Counted from the stretch's first letter, positions 17,680 to 27,224 are shown. The stretch: DNA of 64,000 nucleotides from Lewinella sp. 4G2 (GCF_001625015.1 NZ_LVWJ02000014.1:744001-808000); one strand, 5' to 3'. A program made the numbers and translations. Notes: generated by a model from the letters alone, not told the origin.

Positions 17680-18444
17680 ATGCTCTACCTCCTAGCCTTT
17701 CTCGGAGCCCTGCTAGCCGGTGCGATCAACACCCTTTCCGGGAACGGGTCGGCCATCACCCTGACGGTGCTCATGGAAGTACTCGGCCTCCCGGCGGACG
17801 TAGCCAACGGCACCAACCGGGTCGGCGTACTGGGTAACGGCATCGCGGCGAGCCTGGGCTTTTACCGTGGCGGACGCTTCTCGGTAAGCGAAGGGCGGCG
17901 GCGGGACATGAACCTGATCGTCATTATCACCACCCTCGGCGCCATCCTTGGCGTATACCTGAGCTTGATCACCTCCAACGCAGTCTACCGGGATATCTTC
18001 CGGAATCTCCTCATCGTTATGCTGGGCATCATCCTGGTGAAGCCCAAACGGTGGCTGGTTGTCCCGGAAGGAGAGACTGCCCTGAGCCTGTGGTTGAGTG
18101 TCCCCCTATTTTTCGCCTTGGGCATTTACGGCGGATTTATCCAAATGGGGATGGGCGTCTTCTTCCTGGCGGTGATGGTCCTCATCGCCCGTTATGAGAT
18201 CATCCAGGCTAACGTCGTCAAGGTGCTCGTCGTAACCATCTACACCCTACTAGCCGTGGGCATCTACGCCTACCGGGGTCTCATCGACTGGGAGATTGGG
18301 CTGCTCATGGCCGCTGGCCAAATGATCGGTGGTTACCTGACGGCTACCTACGCGGCCAAACACCCCAAAGCCGGGCTATACACTTACCGCTTGCTGATTG
18401 TCGTCATCATTGCGGCCATCGCCAAAGCATTCTGGCCGGCTTGA
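17680..18444 (+). CDS. TauE/SafE family sulfite/anion exporter-like membrane protein
   Basis: A 254-residue integral membrane protein with about eight hydrophobic segments. It has the internal-duplication pattern of the family: an N-terminal GALLAGAINTLSGNGSAITLTVLME, and a second half with GGFIQMGMGVFFLAVMVLIA. The PANVAN-like signature appears as LPADVANGTNRVG. Members export sulfite, sulfoacetate or related anions; the substrate here is unknown. It ends 15 bp from the end of the convergent tamL gene. Confidence 0.9.
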   Translation: MLYLLAFLGALLAGAINTLSGNGSAITLTVLMEVLGLPADVANGTNRVGVLGNGIAASLGFYRGGRFSVSEGRRRDMNLIVIITTLGAILGVYLSLITSNAVYRDIFRNLLIVMLGIILVKPKRWLVVPEGETALSLWLSVPLFFALGIYGGFIQMGMGVFFLAVMVLIARYEIIQANVVKVLVVTIYTLLAVGIYAYRGLIDWEIGLLMAAGQMIGGYLTATYAAKHPKAGLYTYRLLIVVIIAAIAKAFWPA

Positions 18445-18459
18445 TTGTGGAATAGCTTT

Positions 18460-20967
18460 CTAAAAAGGATAGCCCAGGCCCAACTGCGGCCGCAGATTCA
18501 AATTACGGAAGGAAGTAAAGGGCCGCCAGTAATCCGACTCCGGGAAGCGCTCACCGTCGCGGGGCAGCGGGGTACCGTCTCCCTCGTGGGGGTAGTTGTA
18601 GCGCAACGGCATGGCGAGGTCGAGGCGGAAGATAAAGTAGCTCAAATCCACCCGTAAGCCAAAGCCGGCGTCGACGGCAATCTGCCGGTAGAAGGGCTGG
18701 ACCAGAATATTCGATTCAATCCTTTCCGAGAAGCGGAAGCCAGATCCGGGGCGAGCCGGGTCCTCCCCCAGAATCCACACGTTACCCGCATCCATAAAGA
18801 AGGCACCCCGGAAGAAGGAAAACAGCGGGAAGCGGTACTCGGCGTTGAATTCCAACCGAATGTCTCCGGTCTGGTACAAAAAGAGGTTGTTATCCGTATC
18901 CAGGCTCAGCGGATCGATGAAGCCACCCGGCCCGAGACCCCGTGGCGCCCAGGCTCGCATACTGTTGGCTCCCCCCACGAAGAACTGTTTTACGTAGGGT
19001 ATCTCCTCCTGAGAGCCACCAAAGGGTTGCCCGATCTCGAAGGCGAAACGAGTTGCAAAGCTCTTCTGGGGCGTATACGATTTATTATAGCGCAACGAAC
19101 TCTGCCAACGCAGGTAGCGAGCGAAAACGGCGTCGGACTTCGGCCGCAGAGTAATGTCGTCTTCCCGAAAGGCATTGATGAGGCTGTTCACGGCGGCCAC
19201 CTCCAAACCCGTGGCCTCGAAATTGCCGGACAGACCAACGGAGCGGCCCCGGCGGTCCGGCCGGCCGGCACGGTTGATCTCCAGGTTCCGGAAGAGGACG
19301 GAGAAGAAGTATTGCTCCCCGAAACTCCGTTGCAGGCGCTGGTTCTGGTCCAGCACGGGCGCAAACTCCGGCTCAATCGTTGGTTGGAGGACGTCAATCG
19401 TCAGGTGGTTGATCCGGTAGTTCGTGATGGGGGACGCCTTATAGTCGTAGCCAAAGCGGGCATTGAAGATCGTGTAGGAAAACAGCTGACGGATGAGCAG
19501 GTATTCGTAGCCCACGCTAAACCGCGTACTGGCCTTCTCCCGCATCCCCCGTAGGGTACCGTCACCAACGATGTTGCCCCGGTAGGGAGCCGGGATCTTG
19601 TTCAGTAGGGAATAAAAACCCAAGTCCTTGAACCGCGGCAAGTTTAGGGAAATATCCGCCGCCAAGTCGATGGTGTTGAAGAACGGGTTGTTATCGTTCG
19701 GGCTGGGGTTGACCTCGAGGCCGGCCCGGACGCTCGTCGTCAGTAATTCCGCCCCGCCGAGTACGTTGCGGTTCTGAAAGCTGGGCTCCACGGAGATACC
19801 GAGGAGGTTACCCGCGCCCGCCGTTCCGTTCCGGTTCGTGTAGTTAAGGTCCAGGTCGGCACCGATCGACATCCGGTCGGCCGGGGAAAGCTGGATGGTG
19901 TAGTTCAGTACCGACTCATTCGCGGTATCGATCTGCTGGTTGATTCGGACGAAACTGTAAATACCGAGGCCATTGAGACTGAGGTTGGTCTTGTTCAAAT
20001 CCGCCCGGCTGTTGAGGGAGCCCGGCTCGATGTAGATGTTCTTCCGCAGCAGTTCGGGCCGCATCCGGAAGGAAGCCTGGTTGGAAAGGAAGCGCACGTT
20101 ATTGATGACCGTATCCAGCCGGAAGCGGGCTTGGCCGAGAGCCAGCGGGTCGTAATCCGTAAACACCTGGATCTCCCCCACCCGGTATTTGCGGTAGCCC
20201 CCTTCCTGCTGGGAGGGCAGGACGTTGAAAAATACATCCGCGTAACCCTGCCGCCGGCTTGTATCCACTTCCAGTTGGTCGATGTAGGCACCACTGAAAA
20301 AGGCGTAGCCATTGTTGCGGAGGTACTGGCTGATGCGTGCCTTTTCGACGTCGAAGTTATTCAGGTCCAGGTACTCTCCGGCCACGAAATTGCTCTGAAA
20401 GCGGGAGGCCTGCAGCAGACTATCAACCCCGGGGTCCGCACTCGTGAAGACCACCGAGTCGATGAGGTAGCGCTCACCCGCTTCGACGTGGTAGGTGAGG
20501 TTCACCTTGCGCTTGCGGCCACGGTCCGCTTCGTGGTAGGCCCGGGCGTTGAGGTAGCCCTTGTAGCGCATGAAGTCCTGCATCGCGGCGGCGGAGCGGC
20601 GGCTCAGGGAGTCACTGTATATGGCGGGTTCCTGCCCGATGGTATTGCGCAAGAAACGGTCGATACTCGTCGTGTCCTTCGGCTTGTTGTTATCGAGGTA
20701 GAAGTATTCGCGGGGCCAGAGCAGGAAGAAGTTGCCGTTGGGTTGCTGCTTGGCGATGGTGGAGAGCTGGTAGGTCACGTCCGCCCGGTCGGGGACGTTT
20801 TTCCGGTCGATCAGCCGGACGCTCTGCTTGGTAAGCAACTCCTGGCTGGGCGGCAAATATTTGGTAGTATTGCAGGAAGCCAGGACGACCATGACCAGGA
20901 CGGCCGGCGCCCAAACGCGTAAACCCCGCGCCAGCATGCCCATCAGCTCCGGTACCATCAAATTCAT
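18460..20967 (-). CDS. tamL: TamL-type BamA/TamA family outer-membrane lipoprotein
   Basis: An 835-residue protein. A lipobox (VLASC, around residue 32) follows a hydrophobic start. Next come NTTKYLPPSQELLTKQSVRLI, POTRA-like regions (about 45-370) and a C-terminal 16-strand barrel of the Omp85 type with FVGGANSMRAWAPRGLGPG (about 670) and a final LGLGYPF. The lipoprotein anchor on a TamA-like barrel is the hallmark of Bacteroidota TamL, which is thought to work with TamB in envelope assembly. TamB is not in the window. It is divergent from the SpoU methylase gene, with only 22 bp between the start codons. Confidence 0.88.
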   Translation of the reverse strand: MNLMVPELMGMLARGLRVWAPAVLVMVVLASCNTTKYLPPSQELLTKQSVRLIDRKNVPDRADVTYQLSTIAKQQPNGNFFLLWPREYFYLDNNKPKDTTSIDRFLRNTIGQEPAIYSDSLSRRSAAAMQDFMRYKGYLNARAYHEADRGRKRKVNLTYHVEAGERYLIDSVVFTSADPGVDSLLQASRFQSNFVAGEYLDLNNFDVEKARISQYLRNNGYAFFSGAYIDQLEVDTSRRQGYADVFFNVLPSQQEGGYRKYRVGEIQVFTDYDPLALGQARFRLDTVINNVRFLSNQASFRMRPELLRKNIYIEPGSLNSRADLNKTNLSLNGLGIYSFVRINQQIDTANESVLNYTIQLSPADRMSIGADLDLNYTNRNGTAGAGNLLGISVEPSFQNRNVLGGAELLTTSVRAGLEVNPSPNDNNPFFNTIDLAADISLNLPRFKDLGFYSLLNKIPAPYRGNIVGDGTLRGMREKASTRFSVGYEYLLIRQLFSYTIFNARFGYDYKASPITNYRINHLTIDVLQPTIEPEFAPVLDQNQRLQRSFGEQYFFSVLFRNLEINRAGRPDRRGRSVGLSGNFEATGLEVAAVNSLINAFREDDITLRPKSDAVFARYLRWQSSLRYNKSYTPQKSFATRFAFEIGQPFGGSQEEIPYVKQFFVGGANSMRAWAPRGLGPGGFIDPLSLDTDNNLFLYQTGDIRLEFNAEYRFPLFSFFRGAFFMDAGNVWILGEDPARPGSGFRFSERIESNILVQPFYRQIAVDAGFGLRVDLSYFIFRLDLAMPLRYNYPHEGDGTPLPRDGERFPESDYWRPFTSFRNLNLRPQLGLGYPF

Positions 20968-20989
20968 AAGTAGTCTTCGGCGTAAGAAG

Positions 20990-21694
20990 ATGCGGCAAAA
21001 CTACCACAATTTCACCGCCGAGGGCCACCGCATCGTCGCGGAACTCCTGGCGCAGGATGCCTACCCCGTTAAACACATTTACGCCCTCGAAAATTGGGCG
21101 GCGGAGCACGGAGCGGGCCTTACCGTTCCGTTAACGGTCGTCACCCCACGGGAGTTGGGCCGCATCACCCAGCTAACAACACCCAACCAGGTGCTCGCGC
21201 TTTGTGATATTCCCGCCATTCCAACCGACCTCCCCGGCGGCATCGCGGAGGGTTGGAGCCTCTACCTGGATGGCATCCAGAGCCCCAGTAACCTCGGTGC
21301 CCTGCTCCGCATTGCCGATTGGTTTGGCTTCCAACACGTCATCGGCGGGCCCGGCACGGCGGACCTGTACAACAGCAAGACCATCCAGGCCAGCATGGGC
21401 TCGTTCCTACGGGTAAGCTACCGTACGGGAGAATTATCCGAAATCACAACGGCATTCCCCGAACTTGTCACCTTCGGAGCGGACCTTGACGGAGAAGACA
21501 TCTTTTCGGTAAATGCTCCTACCCGAGGCGTGCTGGTCATTGGTTCCGAAGGGCCGGGCATTCGGGAGGAGGCGCGGTCGCAGGTGCAACGTTGGGTAAC
21601 CATCCCCCGCGCGGCGGAAAGGCAGGCTGAAAGTTTGAACGCCGCCGTCGCCGCCGGGATACTGGCCGGACAGTTGGTGAACGGAGTTCGGTAG
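20990..21694 (+). CDS. SpoU/TrmH family RNA 2'-O-methyltransferase
   Basis: A 234-residue RNA methylase with the three family motifs: LYLDGIQSPSNLGALLRIADWFG, LVIGSEGPGI and TIPRAAERQAESLNAAVAAGILAGQ. An N-terminal RNA-binding part (YHNFTAEGHRIVAELL) precedes it. I start it at the ATG at 20990, because residues upstream in the open frame are the antisense of tamL and show no family similarity. The target nucleotide (rRNA or tRNA) cannot be told from sequence. It is a second SpoU gene besides the one at 11.1 kb. Confidence 0.88.
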   Translation: MRQNYHNFTAEGHRIVAELLAQDAYPVKHIYALENWAAEHGAGLTVPLTVVTPRELGRITQLTTPNQVLALCDIPAIPTDLPGGIAEGWSLYLDGIQSPSNLGALLRIADWFGFQHVIGGPGTADLYNSKTIQASMGSFLRVSYRTGELSEITTAFPELVTFGADLDGEDIFSVNAPTRGVLVIGSEGPGIREEARSQVQRWVTIPRAAERQAESLNAAVAAGILAGQLVNGVR

Positions 21695-21764
21695 GTTGGT
21701 CTTCCAGTATCCGGGTACGAATTTAATTTTACCGGTACCCATTGTTGCTTGCCCACCTCCCCTG

Positions 21765-21782
21765 GCACCCGCGCCCGCGCCC
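21765..21782 (-). repeat. Dispersed repeat A, copy 6 (intergenic)
   Basis: 16 of 18 matches. It lies between the SpoU methylase and MBL-rhodanese genes. An exact companion GGGCAAGCA lies on the same strand at 21746-21754, after a 10-nt gap. Confidence 0.65.
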
Positions 21783-21857
21783 ACCTTGAGACGTTAGATT
21801 TTAGACTTTGGATTTTAGACGGTCAACCAAAACGCATGATAAAACCTTCATACGTCC

Positions 21858-23249
21858 ATGACGATTGATCAAATCTATACCGGTTGCCTCGCGCAGGGCG
21901 CCTACTACATTGAATCGGATGGAGAAGCCGCCATCATCGACCCGCTGCGGAGCCCGGAACCCTACCTGAAACGGGCCGAGGATGCGGGCGCCAAGATCAA
22001 GTACATCTTCGAAACCCACTTCCACGCGGACTTCGTGAGTGGCCACCTGGACCTGGCCGCTGCCTCCGGTGCAACGATCGTTTACGGCCCCGGCGCGAAG
22101 ACGGATTACGAGAAGTACACGGCCCACGACATGGAGGATTTCAAGTTGGGGAAAGTGACGATTCGCGCCCTCCACACCCCCGGCCATACCCTGGAAAGCA
22201 CCTGTTACCTGCTGCTCGACGAGGAAGGCCAACCGAAAGCCCTCTTCTCGGGGGATACCCTCTTTATCGGCGACGTTGGCCGGCCGGACCTCGCCCAAAA
22301 GTCCGGCGCCCTCACGATGGAGGACCTGGCGAGCCTGCTGTACGATTCCCTCCGCCGCCGCGTGATGGTGCTGCCCGACGAGGTCATCATCTACCCCGCC
22401 CACGGGGCCGGCTCCGCCTGCGGCAAGAAGATGAGCCGGGAGACCCAGGATACCCTCGGCAACCAAAAGGCTACGAATTACGCGCTGCGGGAAGACATGA
22501 CGCGGGAAGAATTCGTACAGGAAGTTACTGATGGCCTCCTCCCCCCGCCGGCCTACTTCGGCGAGAACGTCCGTATGAATAAGGAAGGCTACGAGAGTTT
22601 TGACAGCGTGATGAAGAGTAGTCTACGGGCCCTCGCCCCCTTTGAGTTCGAACGGGTCGCCAACGAAAAACGGCCCTTGTTGCTAGACGTACGGGACAAG
22701 GCTGAATTCGTGCGCGGGTTCATTCCCAATAGCGTGTTCATTGGCCTCGATGGCTCCTTCGCGCCTTGGGTAGGAGAAATGATCACGGACCTAAAACAGC
22801 CTATCCTACTCATCACCGACGAAGGGCGGGAGGCTGAAGCCGCCGAACGCCTCAGCCGGGTGGGCTACGACAACGCCATCGGCTACCTGAAGGGCGGGAT
22901 CGCCGCCTGGAAAGCCTACGGTGGCGAACTCGACCGGATTGAGACCATCGACGCCGCAACGTTTGGCGAACACCTCCGCGCCGGTCGGGTGGAGCGGGTT
23001 GTGGACGTTCGCAAAGCCGCGGAATTTGAAGCGGGTTCCCTCAGCCAGGCCACGAACCTGCCCCTCAACGAACTGGGCCGTCGCCAGCACGAGATCGATA
23101 CCGACAAGCACGTCTACCTGCACTGCGGGAGTGGTTACCGATCGACAATCGCCACCAGTCTGCTGAAGTCGCGGGGCGTCCACAACGTGGTGAACGTACA
23201 GGATAAGGTGAAATTGATCCTGCACGAAGAGGCCCCGGCGGCGGGTTGA
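21858..23249 (+). CDS. MBL-fold persulfide dioxygenase-like enzyme with two rhodanese domains
   Basis: A 463-residue fusion. The metallo-beta-lactamase domain (1-245) has THFHADFVSGH (His54, His56, Asp58), HTPGHTLEST, the metal-bridging FSGDTLFIGDVGRPDL and YPAHGAGSACG, as in ETHE1/BlhR-type persulfide dioxygenases that oxidise glutathione persulfide to sulfite. Rhodanese domain 1 (about 268-355) has TDEGRE where the active-site Cys loop should be, so it should be inactive. Rhodanese domain 2 (about 370-455) keeps a Cys loop, CGSGYRS. The next gene is a SulP anion transporter, and a TauE exporter lies 3.4 kb upstream, which fits a sulfur-handling neighbourhood. Confidence 0.9.
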   Translation: MTIDQIYTGCLAQGAYYIESDGEAAIIDPLRSPEPYLKRAEDAGAKIKYIFETHFHADFVSGHLDLAAASGATIVYGPGAKTDYEKYTAHDMEDFKLGKVTIRALHTPGHTLESTCYLLLDEEGQPKALFSGDTLFIGDVGRPDLAQKSGALTMEDLASLLYDSLRRRVMVLPDEVIIYPAHGAGSACGKKMSRETQDTLGNQKATNYALREDMTREEFVQEVTDGLLPPPAYFGENVRMNKEGYESFDSVMKSSLRALAPFEFERVANEKRPLLLDVRDKAEFVRGFIPNSVFIGLDGSFAPWVGEMITDLKQPILLITDEGREAEAAERLSRVGYDNAIGYLKGGIAAWKAYGGELDRIETIDAATFGEHLRAGRVERVVDVRKAAEFEAGSLSQATNLPLNELGRRQHEIDTDKHVYLHCGSGYRSTIATSLLKSRGVHNVVNVQDKVKLILHEEAPAAG

Positions 23250-23346
23250 TCTGGTTTAATTCTGGACCTTTAGCCACCTGCGTTACGAGACGCTGCCGAC
23301 TGACCCGCAGCCGCTTTGTATTGCTCCTCCCTTAAGCTAACCACCT

Positions 23347-25062
23347 TTGAAGACCCATGCTCGGCCCTGGTTCCCCCACCCTCCCGGTACCGGGCGGGCC
23401 ACCTACGTGGCGGATGCTGTGGCGGGGCTGACGGTCGGCATTTTGCTCATTCCCCAGGCGATGGCTTATGCGCTTCTCGCGGGGGTACCGCCGGTCTACG
23501 GTCTGTACGCCGCCCTGCTACCGTTACTGGGCTACGTGCTTTTCGCTAGTTCTCCCCACATTTCAATTGGGCCGACGGCCCTGGCTTCCCTCCTTTGCCT
23601 GAACGGAATTTCCGGGTTGGCGGAACCGGGCACGCCGGAGTTTACGGAATACGCCATTCTGCTGGGTGGACTGACGGGGGCGCTGCAACTGGCCTTTGGT
23701 TTGTTGCGGATGGGCGGTATCGGAAGTTTGCTGAGCCGGCCGGTACTGTCCGGGTTCGTTTCCGCCGCAGCCGTACTGATCCTCTTTTCCCAGCTGGACG
23801 GGCTGCTGGGGATCGATACCGAGCGGACGAGTTACTTCCACCAAACCGTACTGGCTCTGTTTGCTGGGCTGCAGGATCTGCACTGGCCATCGGCCATCCT
23901 GGGTGTCGTCTCCCTTTTACTCTTATGGTTAGGGGGGAAATGGCTGCCGAAGCGGTTTCCGACCATGTTAATACTGATCGTGCTGTGCACGCTGTTGGTA
24001 GCCCTTTTCGGCCAGGGTTGGGGGGTCGACGTTGTGGGTGAGATACCCGCAGGGTTACCGGCTCTGACCTTGCCGGCTTTTAGTACGGAGGCAGTGTTGG
24101 CCTTGCTGCCGGTGGCGGCGGTGATTGCCCTGCTCAGTTTCATTGAGACCTTATCCATTGGCAAGGCCTTTGCGCCTAAGTACGATTACTACCGCATTTT
24201 GCCCGATCGCGAATTGATTGCCCTGGGCGTGGGTAAGTTGATGGGAATGTTCTTTCAGGCCATTCCTACCTCGGCGAGCTTTAGCCGCTCCGCCGTAGCG
24301 GAAGAGGCCGGGGCACGAACGGGGTTTAGTTCGGTAGTGGCGGTAATTCTACTTATTCTTACCCTCCTGTTTTTCACGCCCCTCTTCTATTATCTGCCGA
24401 TCCCGGCACTGGCTGCCCTCATCATTTATTCGGTACGGAATCTTCTGGATTTTGCCGAGGTTAAACGGCTTTGGCAACTCGCCCCAAAGGAATTCGCGAC
24501 TTTGGCCATTACCTTTTTCTTCACGCTGTTTGCCGGCCTGCAGTACGGGGTTGCCGGAGGGGTCTTACTTTCTCTTTTCTTCGTCTTTGCCCGGGCGGCG
24601 CGGCCTCATCTGGCGGAACTGGGGCGTCTGCCCAATACGAATGCTTTCCGCAACCGGTTACGGTTCGCCGAGGCGGAGGTGGACCCCGCGGTGCTCATCA
24701 TTCGTTTCGATGCCGAACTATACTTCGGAAACGCGGAATACTTCACCGGTGAGATTGAACGCTTGCTGGAGGTGAAGGGCGAGTTGTTGCAATCCGTCAT
24801 TATCGACGGCCACACCATCAATGACGTGGACACGAGTGGCATTTTTGCGCTCAACCAATTACTGAAGCTCCTCAGCCAAAGGGGCGTCGAGTTTTACATC
24901 TGCGGCATCATTGGTCCGGTGCGGGATATGTTTTACAAGTCCGGCATTATGGAACAGATGGGTAGTGACCACATCTTTCTTTCGATTCAGGATGCACTGA
25001 CCTTTATTAACGACCGGCCGGAGGACCGGGGGTGGGACCGGCCGGCGGTGCAGCACCGGTAG
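23347..25062 (+). CDS. SulP family anion transporter with STAS domain
   Basis: A 571-residue transporter. About 12-14 membrane segments cover residues 20-430. The SulP signature occurs near the start (ADAVAGLTVGILLIPQAMAYALLAGVPPVYGLYAA). A cytoplasmic STAS domain lies at about 445-560 (PAVLIIRFDAELYFGNAEYF, VIIDGHTINDVDTSGIFAL). Substrates in the family include sulfate, bicarbonate and dicarboxylates; sulfate is suggested by the neighbouring MBL-rhodanese gene. The start is TTG at 23347; no better start precedes the first helix. Confidence 0.92.
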   Translation: MKTHARPWFPHPPGTGRATYVADAVAGLTVGILLIPQAMAYALLAGVPPVYGLYAALLPLLGYVLFASSPHISIGPTALASLLCLNGISGLAEPGTPEFTEYAILLGGLTGALQLAFGLLRMGGIGSLLSRPVLSGFVSAAAVLILFSQLDGLLGIDTERTSYFHQTVLALFAGLQDLHWPSAILGVVSLLLLWLGGKWLPKRFPTMLILIVLCTLLVALFGQGWGVDVVGEIPAGLPALTLPAFSTEAVLALLPVAAVIALLSFIETLSIGKAFAPKYDYYRILPDRELIALGVGKLMGMFFQAIPTSASFSRSAVAEEAGARTGFSSVVAVILLILTLLFFTPLFYYLPIPALAALIIYSVRNLLDFAEVKRLWQLAPKEFATLAITFFFTLFAGLQYGVAGGVLLSLFFVFARAARPHLAELGRLPNTNAFRNRLRFAEAEVDPAVLIIRFDAELYFGNAEYFTGEIERLLEVKGELLQSVIIDGHTINDVDTSGIFALNQLLKLLSQRGVEFYICGIIGPVRDMFYKSGIMEQMGSDHIFLSIQDALTFINDRPEDRGWDRPAVQHR

Positions 25063-25294
25063 TAAAAGCAGCTTTAGCAGTGCAGCGTGTACGAATACAG
25101 GCCGGTTGGTCTGAATTGACGCCTACAAGAAAGATTGTCAGAACAACGACCATCATTCGAGTGCTTATGAACCGTCTGAGTTGATAACGCTTGTAGTCAC
25201 CAAACCCACCCATTTAGACACCACGAACTATACCCTTTAACCTGGCTTCGCGCACCAAACCCAATTCCGCGGCGGGCCGCATTTCCTATATCTT

Positions 25295-26641
25295 ATGCTA
25301 AAGCTCACTCGCAGCTACCAACTCCTCCTGCTCGCCATCTTCGTGCTGGGCTTCACCTCTTGTGATGATGACGAAGACCGGCCCAACAATCCCGTCATCG
25401 GCACCATCGCCGATATCGTTGAAAGTAATGGCGACTTTACCAGCCTCGCTATCGCTTTGGAGCGCACTGGCCTGGACGCCACCCTCGACGTTGCGAACGC
25501 CAACGTTACTGTTTTTGCGCCTAATGATGCCGCCTTCACCGCTGCCGGAGTAGACGCTTCCAGCGTGGATGTCGACGCACTCCGCAATATCCTTTTGTAT
25601 CACGTCATCAGTGGTGACGTGCAGGCCGCAGAGTTTGCGGATGGAGAATTCACCGTTAACTCCCTCAATACTACTGGTGCCGGTGGCAGTGCACTGCCCA
25701 TCTTCGCTAATAATGCCGGTGGTTCCATCACCGTAGGTGGAGCCGCTGACAATAGCGCTACCGTCGTAACGGCGGACGTGCAGGCCGTGAATGGTACCAT
25801 CCACATCATCGACGACGTCCTGATGCCCCCCAGCATCGTGGACCGAGCCGTACGAGATGGCCGTTTCAATACGCTGGTGGCTGCCGTCACGCGCGCCGGA
25901 CTGGCGGGTGTCCTTAGTGGCGCCGGTACGTTTACCGTCTTTGCACCAACGGACGATGCCTTTGCTGATGCCGGCATCGACCTGGACGACCTCAGCGATG
26001 AGGACTTGGGGAATATTCTAAAGTACCACGTGCTGGGTGCTACCGTTCCTTCTTCGGCCATTGCGGCGGGGGCTTCCTTCCCGTCTTCCATCAATACGAC
26101 GGGCCCTGACGGCGCGGCACTGAGCTTACTCGTAAATAATACCACCGATGGGATTACCATCAATGGTAATTCTAATGTAGTCGTTGCCGACGTGAGTGGT
26201 AACAACGGGGTAGTCCACGCTATTGATCAGGTATTAATGCCACAGAGTATTGTAGACTTCGTCGTCAATGCGCCCGGTTTGGATTCTTTAGCGGGTGCAG
26301 TAGTTGCTGCCGGCCTGGTGGAAACGCTGAGCTCCGACGGCCCCTTCACCGTATTTGCGCCTACCAATGATGCTTTTGCAGCCATCGATTCAACCGTAGC
26401 TACCCTTAGCGTACAGCAGCTTTCGAGCGTTCTGACTTACCACGTGGTGGGAGGTGCGAACGTCCGTTCCGACGCGCTGCCAGCAATGGCTACAACCGTG
26501 CAGGGTGAGGACTTGAATTTCAGTGGCGCTACGATCACGACAAGCTCCGGCCAGGAAGTAGCCATCAGTGCTACGGACATCCAGGGAACCAACGGTGTTG
26601 TGCACCTGGTGCCTACGGTACTATTACCCACTAATCTCTAG
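25295..26641 (+). CDS. Lipoprotein with three fasciclin (FAS1) domains
   Basis: A 448-residue protein. The lipobox is FTSC (Cys23), followed by an Asp-rich stretch typical of Bacteroidota surface lipoproteins. Three FAS1 domains follow at about 35-175, 180-310 and 315-446. Each has the NVTVFAPNDAAF/FTVFAPTDDAF-type H1 box, a YHV motif (LLYHVISG, LKYHVLG, LTYHVVGG) and a GxIHIIDDVLMPPS-type end. FAS1 proteins take part in cell-surface adhesion. A terminator hairpin lies 35-65 bp after the stop. Confidence 0.93.
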   Translation: MLKLTRSYQLLLLAIFVLGFTSCDDDEDRPNNPVIGTIADIVESNGDFTSLAIALERTGLDATLDVANANVTVFAPNDAAFTAAGVDASSVDVDALRNILLYHVISGDVQAAEFADGEFTVNSLNTTGAGGSALPIFANNAGGSITVGGAADNSATVVTADVQAVNGTIHIIDDVLMPPSIVDRAVRDGRFNTLVAAVTRAGLAGVLSGAGTFTVFAPTDDAFADAGIDLDDLSDEDLGNILKYHVLGATVPSSAIAAGASFPSSINTTGPDGAALSLLVNNTTDGITINGNSNVVVADVSGNNGVVHAIDQVLMPQSIVDFVVNAPGLDSLAGAVVAAGLVETLSSDGPFTVFAPTNDAFAAIDSTVATLSVQQLSSVLTYHVVGGANVRSDALPAMATTVQGEDLNFSGATITTSSGQEVAISATDIQGTNGVVHLVPTVLLPTNL

Positions 26642-26674
26642 TGGTCAATTGACGTCCATCACTACAAGTAGTGG

Positions 26675-26708
26675 AAGGGGAGTTCGGCAGCTGCTGGGCT
26701 CCCCTTTT
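26675..26708 (+). terminator. Terminator of the FAS1 gene
   Basis: An 8-bp perfect stem (26675-26682 with 26699-26706) followed by a TTTT run. It is placed 34 bp after the stop of the FAS1 lipoprotein gene. Confidence 0.75.
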
Positions 26709-26850
26709 ACTTGGTTTGTGGCCACCTACTGGGTGCCGCAATCCTGCTCAGTAACGGACCCAATAAAAAATCTTACCTTTTTTTCTTCGGCACCGAACAC
26801 CGTTAAAAAAGGCTGGGTTATAAGGGCACAGTGAAAGTTCTGACCTTAAC

Positions 26851-26888
26851 GACGCCCCTTCCCGAGTAGGAACGGGCGTCTTTTTTTT
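26851..26888 (+). terminator. Strong terminator upstream of yidD
   Basis: A stem of 11 pairs with one C-C mismatch (26851-26862 with 26869-26880), a 6-base loop and eight T residues directly after it. No gene ends close upstream on this strand, so it may end a short untranslated RNA or a read-through transcript. Confidence 0.85.
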
Positions 26889-26963
26889 GCCCCGGTGTAA
26901 ACATTACCGTTCGCCCATTTCATCCCGGGTCAACCAAGCTTCCTTACCGTCCGTTTTAGTGGC

Positions 26964-27224
26964 ATGCTGCGTAAGCTACTCATCCTTCCCATTCGTTTTT
27001 ACCAGGTTGCCCTCTCTCCCCTGCTGGGGCAGAACAAGTGCCGGTACCAACCTACTTGCTCTCATTACGCCATTGAGGCGATCAATGAATGGGGGCCAAT
27101 CAAAGGGTCCTGGCTGGCCGCCAAGCGGATTGGAAGCTGCCACCCGTGGGGTGGCCACGGCTTTGATCCCGTCCCGAAAAAGCCCGGTGGCGACAATACA
27201 GCCGGTGGGGAGGACGTATCTTAG
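26964..27224 (+). CDS. yidD: Membrane protein insertion efficiency factor YidD
   Basis: An 86-residue protein with the full family pattern: [35 protein letters not shown] and then [25 protein letters not shown]. The three Cys residues (in NKCRY, PTCSHY and GSCHPW) are conserved. YidD is a small amphipathic factor at the inner membrane that helps YidC insert proteins. It is usually near rpmH-rnpA-yidC, but those genes are not here. The length is normal. Confidence 0.95.
   Translation: MLRKLLILPIRFYQVALSPLLGQNKCRYQPTCSHYAIEAINEWGPIKGSWLAAKRIGSCHPWGGHGFDPVPKKPGGDNTAGGEDVS

Larger units (their letters stand above)
26642..26963. other. Intergenic region with two terminator hairpins
   Basis: 322 bp without a supported gene. 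It holds the terminator of the FAS1 gene and, 145 bp further on, a second strong hairpin with eight T residues. The stretch between them (26709-26850) has no coding signal but contains A/T runs, and it could be transcribed as a separate short RNA. Confidence 0.5.

Noticed and set aside
21787..21822. A 'tagattttagac' tandem-like stretch before the MBL-rhodanese gene
   Set aside because: It resembles repeat family B in style only; bases do not match the 25-mer, so I did not include it.
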